A stretch of 64,000 bases of DNA from Xylanibacter ruminicola (GTDB lineage: Bacteria > Bacteroidota > Bacteroidia > Bacteroidales > Bacteroidaceae). Shown here one piece after another: positions 18,061 to 24,506 of this stretch; the stretch's first letter is position 1, and every line of letters starts with the position of its first letter. The stretch lies in contig NZ_FRBD01000002.1 of NCBI RefSeq assembly GCF_900142525.1, positions 186,001 to 250,000 on the forward strand. Reading direction: 5' to 3'. The notes under the pieces are model-generated. The model was not told the DNA's origin, ran no database searches, and was given only the letters and a program-made list of their open reading frames with translations. A program made the position numbers and the translations under genes.

Positions 18061-19059
18061 TTAATTGGTTTTAGTTCTTGAAATCCATACAGAAAGTAAC
18101 ATCGACATGACCAGCACTCCGAAGATAATAGCCAACGACCATGTTGTGGGAACTTCGATATGTGGCATATTGATATTTAATCCTATGAGTTCGCTTGCTG
18201 CATTCACGTATTCATTCATTGCTAGAAGCATTTTTACGCCTACAAAGCTTAAAATGATACCTAGCCCATATTTCAGGTAAGTGAAATATTTAGCTACAGC
18301 GGCAAGAGCAAAGTAAAGTGCTCGCAATCCGAGGATAGCAAAGATGTTTGATGTGAGCACGATAAACGGATCGCGGCTTACTGAGAAAACGGCAGGGATA
18401 GAGTCTACTGCAAACGCCACATCTGTTGTCTCTATCACCAGTAGGGTGATAAACAAAGGTGTTGCAAGGCGCTTCCCGTTTTCTATGATAAAGAATTTGT
18501 CCTCGTGCATTTGGTCAGTCACAGGGAAGAACTTCTTAAACAGCTTTACAAAGATATTCTTTGATGGGTCTACCTGTTCATCGTCTTTATGGCTGAACAT
18601 CTTGATGCCTGTGTAAATAAGGAACAGTCCGAACAAACCAAGTATCCATTCGAATTGGGCTATCATGGCTGTTCCTGCGAATATAAATATACTGCGTAGA
18701 ACCAGTGCTCCGAATATTCCCCAGAACAGAACCTCGTGTTGGTATTTGTTCTTTACACCGAAAAATGAGAATAGCATCAGGAATACAAATAGATTGTCCA
18801 TAGATAGCGATTTCTCTATCAAGTAGCCTGCCAGAAACTCCATAGCCTTTTCATGTGAGTCAGCTGGATACCACAGATAGATGCCGCCGCAGAAGACCAA
18901 CGACACGCCGATCCATACGGCGGTCATTTTCAGAGCCTCGGATACGCCCACCTCGTGCTGACCTTTCTTGCCAAACGACTTCAGGTCGATAAGTAACATG
19001 ATCAGCACTAGTATGTAGAACAATATCCACGCCCAAATAGGTATGTTTACCATTTCCAT
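18061..19059 (-). CDS. TerC/Alx family integral membrane protein
   Basis: An integral membrane protein of about 332 residues with roughly nine helices. Conserved TerC motifs are ESLSMDNLFVFLML-like (SLSMDNLFVFLMLFSFF), the acidic VDSIPAVFSVSRDPFIVLTSN, and FAILGLRALYFAL. The conserved Asp residues in these helices are thought to handle divalent metals such as Mn. The frame opens with a TTG at 19089. I use the ATG at 19059 because a strong AAGGAG sits about 5 bp upstream of it, and a TTTG-N20-TAACTTTG promoter overlaps the TTG. The length without the extra residues suits the family. Confidence 0.9.
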   Translation of the reverse strand: MEMVNIPIWAWILFYILVLIMLLIDLKSFGKKGQHEVGVSEALKMTAVWIGVSLVFCGGIYLWYPADSHEKAMEFLAGYLIEKSLSMDNLFVFLMLFSFFGVKNKYQHEVLFWGIFGALVLRSIFIFAGTAMIAQFEWILGLFGLFLIYTGIKMFSHKDDEQVDPSKNIFVKLFKKFFPVTDQMHEDKFFIIENGKRLATPLFITLLVIETTDVAFAVDSIPAVFSVSRDPFIVLTSNIFAILGLRALYFALAAVAKYFTYLKYGLGIILSFVGVKMLLAMNEYVNAASELIGLNINMPHIEVPTTWSLAIIFGVLVMSMLLSVWISRTKTN

Positions 19060-19086
19060 TATTCTCCTTTTTATTTTATTCGGCCA

Positions 19087-19118
19087 CAAAGTTACGAATA
19101 AACGTGCAAAAAGCCAAA
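19087..19118 (-). promoter_or_regulatory. Complete Bacteroidota promoter for the terC gene
   Basis: Minus strand: -33 TTTG (19115-19118), 20-bp spacer, -7 TAACTTTG (19087-19094). An AAGGAG ribosome-binding site follows just upstream of the ATG at 19059. It is one of the three best -33/-7 pairs in the window. Confidence 0.7.
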
Positions 19119-19156
19119 TTAATTACGTTTTTTTCTCAGAATACGAAAATAAGTTG

Positions 19157-19164
19157 TACTTTTG
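19157..19164 (+). promoter_or_regulatory. Bacteroidota -7 element for the comEC-like gene
   Basis: TACTTTTG on the plus strand, 9 bp before the ATG at 19174. It shows that the TTG at 19162 (inside this element) is not the start codon. Confidence 0.55.
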
Positions 19165-19173
19165 CATCTCGGT

Positions 19174-20358
19174 ATGCGTAACAGATTGTTGGATAATGCT
19201 CCCTTGCTGAGGTTAGTGGCGTGTATGATTATTGGTATCGTCATTGCCAAATACGTTACGTTATCTATACCCATGTTGCCTGTCTTGGCTGGAATTGTGA
19301 TCATTGCTCTGCTGTTATGGAAGCATAAGTATTTGCAATCGTTCGCTATATTGTTGTGTTTCCTTATAATGGGCATGTATCTTATGCAGCGTCAAATGTC
19401 TATACCTGATGACTCACAAAACATATCGTATATAGACCGTTCCAAAGCATTTTTCTTGAATCAGCGTAGCAAGTTGCTCAATCGTTTTGCTGATAATGGT
19501 ATCGATGACGATGCCTATGCTGTGGTGGCAGCAATGTGTCTTGGCGATAAGTCGGCTTTGACTCACCATATTAAGGATACTTATTCCGTTAGTGGCGCTT
19601 CGCATGTGTTGGCACTTAGTGGTTTGCACCTTGGCATTATTTATATGTTGCTTTCGCTGTTCTTGCCTCTTCGACGTTGGCCGGCATTATCGCAGTTGCT
19701 GATCATCTTGTCTGTTTGGGCGTTTGTTTTCCTGGTGGGAATGTCTGTCAGTGTGGTTCGTTCAGCAGTGATGTTAACTGTTTATGGAATCCTTTCTATT
19801 GGTAATCGAGATAAGATGTCGTTAAACGCCCTTGCCTTTACGGCAATAGTCATGCTGATGTGTAATCCATTGTGGCTTTTTGATGTTGGATTCCAGATGT
19901 CGTTTATGGCGGTATTGGCTATATTATTGTTTGTTCCTTTGTTCGAGGATGTGTTTCCAGCAGAGTATCTTATGGAACATCGATGGATAAAGCGTATCTG
20001 GGGATTAGCGGTGGTAAGTTGTTCAGCGCAGTTGGGCGTTGCTCCGTTGATAGCTTTCTACTTCGGCCGATTCTCAACCTATTTCCTGCTTACAAACTTC
20101 ATTGTGATTCCTGCAGCAATGGTTATACTATGGCTGTCGATAGTCGTATTGCTGTTTCCCTCCTTTGCGTACATATTATTATATATAGTACAACTATTGA
20201 ATGCCGTTTTACTCAGAATCACAGCTATGCCAGGAGCAAGCATTGATAACCTCCACCCAAGTGTCCTTCAGGTGTTGCTTATCTATGTGCTTATCTTCTG
20301 TATCTATCTGTTTATAGAAAGAATAAAACCAATAATGGGATGGAGAGCATCGAGATGA
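19174..20358 (+). CDS. ComEC/Rec2-type competence membrane protein, short form
   Basis: A polytopic membrane protein of about 394 residues from the ATG at 19174. It has the ComEC core motifs: SGASHVLALSGLHLGIIYML, GMSVSVVRSAVML and the final VGFQMSFMAVLAI-to-FGRFSTYFLLTNF block. ComEC forms the inner-membrane channel for single-stranded DNA during natural transformation. Full-length homologues carry an N-terminal OB-fold (DUF4131) and often a C-terminal metallo-beta-lactamase domain. This protein ends right after the last membrane helices and has no beta-lactamase part. Its last 47 bp overlap the 3' end of the opposite-strand transporter gene. No frameshifted remainder is seen, so this may be a natural short form. 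Confidence 0.85.
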   Translation: MRNRLLDNAPLLRLVACMIIGIVIAKYVTLSIPMLPVLAGIVIIALLLWKHKYLQSFAILLCFLIMGMYLMQRQMSIPDDSQNISYIDRSKAFFLNQRSKLLNRFADNGIDDDAYAVVAAMCLGDKSALTHHIKDTYSVSGASHVLALSGLHLGIIYMLLSLFLPLRRWPALSQLLIILSVWAFVFLVGMSVSVVRSAVMLTVYGILSIGNRDKMSLNALAFTAIVMLMCNPLWLFDVGFQMSFMAVLAILLFVPLFEDVFPAEYLMEHRWIKRIWGLAVVSCSAQLGVAPLIAFYFGRFSTYFLLTNFIVIPAAMVILWLSIVVLLFPSFAYILLYIVQLLNAVLLRITAMPGASIDNLHPSVLQVLLIYVLIFCIYLFIERIKPIMGWRASR

Positions 20359-21223
20359 GGGTGGTGATGAAGGTGACCTCAGTAATCATCGTTGTGTCCT
20401 TGCCGTACTTCAGGCAGAGAATGGTGCCGTAAGTGGCTACCGGCATGGCTATTACTACTGTATTGATGTTAACCACGAAACTCGAAAATCCCAATGCTGT
20501 GCACATATAATAGATGCCGATCGGCAATATGACTAATCTGAATGCTGTTGTGGCATATACTGTGCTGTTGCCCAGTAGCGAGCGCAGTGATAGGTTCGAC
20601 ATAGAAGAACCTACAATCAGCAAGGCGGCAGGTACGGTGATGTTACCAATCATGGTGAGTGGCTGACTGATGAATGCGGGAATATCGTCTATTCTCAGGG
20701 CTACAATCAGCATCGTGAGGTAGGCCGACAGCATTGGGGTAGAGTAGAGAATCTTTTTCTCAATTCGTCTTTCTTCTACTTCGCCTTTTCCCGTAATAAG
20801 TATTGCTCCTATGGTAAACACTGCAAAAGTATTTACCACATTCAATACAGCAGCATAGAACACGGCTTCGTGTCCAAATATCGATGCTACAACGGGATAG
20901 CCCATAAAGCCCACGTTGCCAAACATCAGTGCAAAACCGATTGCTCCCTCATCGGCCTTGTCCTTGGTGAGAAAGCGGGGAAGCACGAAAGCCACACCTG
21001 TAAGTACGGCATATGTAACGATGCTTATCAGTAATAATGGCAGAATATACTCCCTGTCTGGCAATTCACCCGTCATCGCAGACGAGAGAATCAGTGCCGG
21101 GCAAGTGATATTGATCACCAGTCTCGACAATTGTCTGTCGAAGTCACCCCCCAGATATCCTATTTTGCCAGCTACATATCCCAATATAACAATAGCAAAC
21201 AATGTCATCATGACTGTAAACAT
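20312..21223 (-). CDS. AEC family (auxin efflux carrier-like) transporter
   Basis: A 303-residue membrane transporter with about ten helices in two inverted halves. Features of the AEC family are the N-terminal GYVAGKIGYL with FDRQLSRLVINITCPALILSSAM (the unwound-helix N-I-T-C-P motif), a central loop of charged residues (GKGEVEERRIEKK), and the second repeat VPAALLIVGSSMSNLSL. Bacterial members export or take up organic acids; the substrate here is unknown. A TAccTTTG promoter element lies 5 bp before the ATG. Its 3' end overlaps the convergent comEC-like gene by 47 bp. Confidence 0.88.
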   Translation of the reverse strand: MFTVMMTLFAIVILGYVAGKIGYLGGDFDRQLSRLVINITCPALILSSAMTGELPDREYILPLLLISIVTYAVLTGVAFVLPRFLTKDKADEGAIGFALMFGNVGFMGYPVVASIFGHEAVFYAAVLNVVNTFAVFTIGAILITGKGEVEERRIEKKILYSTPMLSAYLTMLIVALRIDDIPAFISQPLTMIGNITVPAALLIVGSSMSNLSLRSLLGNSTVYATTAFRLVILPIGIYYMCTALGFSSFVVNINTVVIAMPVATYGTILCLKYGKDTTMITEVTFITTLISMLSIPLLVLFFL

Positions 21224-21228
21224 GGGTG

Positions 21229-21236
21229 CAAAGGTA
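21229..21236 (-). promoter_or_regulatory. Bacteroidota -7 element for the AEC transporter gene
   Basis: Minus strand TACCTTTG, 5 bp upstream of the ATG at 21223, which implies a nearly leaderless transcript. Confidence 0.55.
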
Positions 21237-21284
21237 CAAATAATATCCCAAAATCACTAATTTTAGTCCGATTTTGTTGTTTTA

Positions 21285-21337
21285 TTGTTATCACGGCCAT
21301 TACTTTTTGATTGTCAGGCAGTTGGTTATGATAACAA
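21285..21337. repeat. Inverted repeat TTGTTATCA / TGATAACAA in a divergent intergenic region
   Basis: Perfect 9-bp arms at 21285-21293 and 21329-21337 separated by 35 bp, in the 252-bp gap between the divergent AEC and small-protein genes. It could be a regulator-binding pair. No other gene is seen in this gap. Confidence 0.4.
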
Positions 21338-21411
21338 CAAAATGTTTTATGGCAACAAAGCCCAAATGGGTAAAAAAAGCTGAAAATACTCGAAAAAACT
21401 TGGTAAAAAGC

Positions 21412-21442
21412 TTGCAAAAGCGTTTAAAATTTTGTATCTTTG
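21412..21442 (+). promoter_or_regulatory. Bacteroidota promoter for the small cysteine-containing protein gene
   Basis: A partial -33 TTG (21412-21414), a 20-bp spacer and -7 TATCTTTG (21435-21442). The ATG follows at 21476, giving a leader of about 28 nt. Confidence 0.6.
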
Positions 21443-21475
21443 CAATGTTAAACCATTAAGATTTAAATAATAAAT

Positions 21476-21910
21476 ATGGCAAAGAAATATGACTCAAGCC
21501 AGATATCTCCAAGCTGGCTTTATTGCTTCAATGCGCAGTGCCCGATGCATGATAGCTGTCTGCGATTCCAATCGGCACTCGAGATGCCCGATGATAAGGT
21601 GATCGGATCGGCTGTCTATCCGAATGCACTCAGGAACGGCCAGTGCCGATTCTATCGTAAGGACGAGAAGGTAACACTTGCAACCGGATTCGTTGTGAAG
21701 GATAACCCACGCGCCTCCAACATGTTTATTGAAAAGCGCCGCAGTATAACCGACTATCTGGGAGGTAACGGCACCTACTACCTGTATCGGAACGGCAAGA
21801 AATGGCTCTCACCCAAGCAGCAGGAGGATATCCGCCGCATTTTCCGCCGGGCAGGGTATACCGACGAAGTGGTGTTTGGCCATACTAAAGAGGAATACGA
21901 CTTCACCTGA
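21476..21910 (+). CDS. Conserved hypothetical protein, DUF6078-like, with N-terminal cysteines
   Basis: A 144-residue soluble protein with no signal peptide. Cysteines cluster near the N-terminus in YCFNAQCPMHDSCLRF, with another in NGQCRFY at about residue 59, a spacing that could hold a metal ion. The C-terminal half is basic (RRSITDYLGG, QEDIRRIFRRAGY). I recognise it as similar to the small DUF6078-type proteins of Prevotella and Bacteroides, whose function I do not know. It has its own promoter and is followed after 8 bp by the palindrome array that precedes the VirE-like gene. A DNA- or RNA-binding role is possible but is only a guess from charge and cysteines. Confidence 0.7.
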   Translation: MAKKYDSSQISPSWLYCFNAQCPMHDSCLRFQSALEMPDDKVIGSAVYPNALRNGQCRFYRKDEKVTLATGFVVKDNPRASNMFIEKRRSITDYLGGNGTYYLYRNGKKWLSPKQQEDIRRIFRRAGYTDEVVFGHTKEEYDFT

Positions 21911-21918
21911 ACACTTTA

Positions 21919-22001
21919 TTACAAACTGCTTGTAATGCCATTACAAACTAACTGTAACGGCATTACGATTACGTTGTAACGGTTTTACAACTAAGTTGTA
22001 A
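21919..22001 (+). repeat. Iteron-like array of four 17-bp palindromes, 22-bp period
   Basis: Four units of TTACAA-N5-TTGTAA at 21919-21935, 21941-21957, 21963-21979 and 21985-22001. The first and last have perfect 6-bp arms; the second (CTGTAA) and third (TTACGA) have one mismatch each. Every unit starts exactly 22 bp after the previous one, about two helical turns, so bound dimers would line up on one DNA face. A fifth, weaker copy (TTACAA-N5-TTGGAA) is at 22074-22090. The array fills the gap before the VirE-like gene. It could be an autoregulatory operator or a replication-type iteron set. Confidence 0.8.
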
Positions 22002-22011
22002 TAGTAGTAAA

Positions 22012-24186
22012 ATGATATCTGAACGATTCGTAGATGACTTCGGAACAACTGCAACAGACTATCTGAACGACCATTACAAACCATTTGGAAAAAATATAAA
22101 TATGAAAGCGACAGTTATCAGAACAGACAAAAAGAACATTCAGCATGTATCAACCCGAACCATCGAAACGCTGATGGACCGTATGAAAACAGACATTGGC
22201 AAGGAGGTGATAGCCACTTTCAGGCGCCAACTGCCTATGATAGCCAAACTGGGCTGGAAATATAAGGACATGCACTTGATGCCACGCGTATGTGCCACAT
22301 CCGAACTAACCAAGAATGCCAATGGCGATCTGGAATTCAGGATGTGGAACGGTTTGATACTACTCACCCTCGGAACGTTCGAGGATAACGGACAGGTTGA
22401 GCAGGCTAAAGCGCTGGCGATGGGTATGCCATCAACCTTGGCAGCCTTTACGGGCAGTAGCGGCAAAACAGTAAAACTCTTGGTTCGCATAGCGCCAAAA
22501 GACCAGCCAATGCCAGAATCGGAAGCAGAGACAGATAAGCTTTGCGAAGTTGGATACAAGTTCGCAATGAAAGTGTATGGCGGGCTGTTTGCTGGTCAGG
22601 TTATTCAGCAGAAGGCATCGGCCAGGATGACATTCCGCATGACGATAGACAAGAATCCGTTGCTGAACCTGAAAGCGACAGCCCTACAGGTATCTGCTTT
22701 TGAAGAACTGGCAACAGTAAAACCTCAGCAGCCCGAACAGCGACAGAGCGACTACGACAAGTATAACGACTACGAATATCTGTATCGATCGGCCTCGGCA
22801 CAGATCCAGGAGGAGATGGGGACCCGGTTTGATGGCGACAAGCACCGCGATGAAGCTTATCTCACAGCCCTTACCCGCAGACTGCGCCAACTGGGTTTCC
22901 CTGCCGAGGAGGCTGTGCTCCACATGCGTTCACACCTGTGGACCGAAGTGGAGGATGACCATATCCGCACCATCGTAGGAACGGTATATGCAGAAGCACC
23001 TGCAAAGAAAAAGGCAACGGGTGATACTGCCCTGCAGATACGCAAAGAACAGCAACAGATGATGGACCATCTGTCATCGCGCTATGTGTTCCGTTTTAAC
23101 ACGGTGATGGGTTACACCGAGTATCGCCCCAATCACACCTGGGTACATCCGTATATTCCTGTAGATGATCGCGTGTTGAATCGCATAGCTATCGAATGTC
23201 GTCTGTCTGGTCTTAACGTGTGGGATAAGGACGTTTCGAGGTACATCCATTCATCATATATACCGGAATACAATCCCGTTTGGGATTACCTGAGCGAGTG
23301 CCGAGGCAAATGGGATGGCAAGGACCGTATACGCGAGTTGGCCCGCAAAGTGCCGACTAAGAATCCGTATTGGCCCGATTGGTTTTATACTTGGTTTCTT
23401 GGCATGGTGCGCCAGTGGCAGTCGAGCATCTACGACCGCTATGGTAATCAGATAGCACCGCTGCTGATTTCGAAACAGGGTTGGAACAAGTCCACCTTCA
23501 TCCAGTCGCTGTTGCCACCGGAGTTGCAGTGGGGCTTCACCAATCAGCTTGATGTGAGCGAGAAACGTCAGACGTTGCAGGCCATGAGTCAGTTTCTGTT
23601 GATCAACCTGGATGAGTTCAATCAGATTTCGCCGCAGCTACAGCAGGGGTTCCTGAAGAACGTCATCACACTGCCCTGTGTGAAGGTGAAGCGCCCCTAC
23701 GGCAAACATGTGGAGCCATTCCCGCGTATGGCCTCGTTTATCGGTGCTACCAATCAGGCTGATGTGCTGACCGATCCTTCAGGAGGCCGTCGCTTTTTGG
23801 GCATAGAGTTGACGGGGCCTATCGACATATCGCGAAATCCCAACTACAAACAGATTTTTGCGCAGGCTCTGTATGCACTCGATCATCATGAATCATACTA
23901 TTTTGACGATGAGCAGACACAACAGATACTGGAGTCGAATCGTCAGTTCCAGCAGTTGACGCCTGCAGAACAGTATTTCAACGATTGTTTTGAGCCTGCA
24001 ACTAATGAGAATGACGGCAAATATCTCACATCATCGGCCATTTTTGCCCACATCAAGAAGCTCGCAGGTAGCGATTTGAGGCTCAATAGCCTGAATCATT
24101 TCGGCAGAACGCTGTCGAATATACCCAATCTTCAGCGAAAACGCACCACAAAAGGTACAGAATATCTGGTAAAACTGCGAAAATAG
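22012..24186 (+). CDS. VirE/BT4734-type primase-helicase-like protein
   Basis: A 724-residue protein from the ATG at 22012; an alternative ATG at 22102 (MKATVIRTDKKNIQ) resembles the usual family start. The N-terminal third matches the BT4734-like (PF08800) domain, which has a primase-like fold. The C-terminal half, from about residue 420, matches virulence-associated E (PF05272), an SF3-like P-loop ATPase. The P-loop reads SKQGWNK493ST, with Asn in place of the final Gly; to my knowledge this is common in Bacteroidota members. Walker B is INLDEFNQ, and a sensor-like block is GATNQADVLTDPSGGRRFLG. Such genes often border surface-polysaccharide loci in Bacteroides. Despite the name there is no link to Agrobacterium VirE. 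A role in element replication or locus variation is inferred. Confidence 0.8.
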   Translation: MISERFVDDFGTTATDYLNDHYKPFGKNINMKATVIRTDKKNIQHVSTRTIETLMDRMKTDIGKEVIATFRRQLPMIAKLGWKYKDMHLMPRVCATSELTKNANGDLEFRMWNGLILLTLGTFEDNGQVEQAKALAMGMPSTLAAFTGSSGKTVKLLVRIAPKDQPMPESEAETDKLCEVGYKFAMKVYGGLFAGQVIQQKASARMTFRMTIDKNPLLNLKATALQVSAFEELATVKPQQPEQRQSDYDKYNDYEYLYRSASAQIQEEMGTRFDGDKHRDEAYLTALTRRLRQLGFPAEEAVLHMRSHLWTEVEDDHIRTIVGTVYAEAPAKKKATGDTALQIRKEQQQMMDHLSSRYVFRFNTVMGYTEYRPNHTWVHPYIPVDDRVLNRIAIECRLSGLNVWDKDVSRYIHSSYIPEYNPVWDYLSECRGKWDGKDRIRELARKVPTKNPYWPDWFYTWFLGMVRQWQSSIYDRYGNQIAPLLISKQGWNKSTFIQSLLPPELQWGFTNQLDVSEKRQTLQAMSQFLLINLDEFNQISPQLQQGFLKNVITLPCVKVKRPYGKHVEPFPRMASFIGATNQADVLTDPSGGRRFLGIELTGPIDISRNPNYKQIFAQALYALDHHESYYFDDEQTQQILESNRQFQQLTPAEQYFNDCFEPATNENDGKYLTSSAIFAHIKKLAGSDLRLNSLNHFGRTLSNIPNLQRKRTTKGTEYLVKLRK

Positions 24187-24264
24187 CAGTTCTGTTGCCA
24201 TAAGGGTAGAAACACCGACTTTGGAGTGAAGCCATGTAGCGTTGTAATATTAATGAGATTGGTT

Positions 24265-24506
24265 ATGTCTGAAATAGAGCAAAAACAATGTTGGACTATG
24301 AAGATCAGGCCGCATGAAAGGTTGTGGCATATCGATCTGGGAGAAATCTGGCGCTATCGCGACCTGATAGAGTTGTTCGTGAGGCGTAATATCGTGGTGC
24401 AGTATAAGCAGACTATCCTTGGTCCGCTGTGGTATCTGATACAGCCCATTCTGACGGTGATTATGAATATGGTGGTGTTTGGAGGTATCGCCAAGATGAG
24501 TACGCC
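24265..24506 (+). pseudogene. Truncated ABC-2 polysaccharide/O-antigen export permease (Wzm-like), 5' fragment
   Basis: About 80 residues from the ATG at 24265 match the N-terminus of Wzm/TagG-type ABC-2 permeases: WHIDLGEIWRYRDLIELFVRRNIVVQYKQTILGPLWYLIQP, then the first membrane helix. After VVFGGIAKMSTPQ the similarity stops. The open frame continues by chance to 24576 through the antisense 3' end of the regulator gene, whose stop is at 24507-24509. The remaining helices are nowhere in the window. The intact permease would be about 270 residues and would pair with a Wzt ATPase to export glycan across the inner membrane. The break coincides with the left edge of the carbohydrate-utilization locus, so a recombination there removed the rest. 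The stretch 24187-24264 holds no gene. Confidence 0.75.

Noticed and set aside
21919..22001. Possible CRISPR array
   Set aside because: The units are 17-bp palindromes with 5-bp gaps, far too short for repeats and spacers, and there are no cas genes nearby.
22012..24186. Agrobacterium-type VirE2 or plasmid transfer function
   Set aside because: The family name is historical; the domains seen are primase-like and SF3-like ATPase, with no relation to T-DNA transfer.
24187..24264. Transposase or integrase remnant at the PUL edge
   Set aside because: No terminal inverted repeats, target duplications or transposase-like residues could be found at either edge of the PUL.
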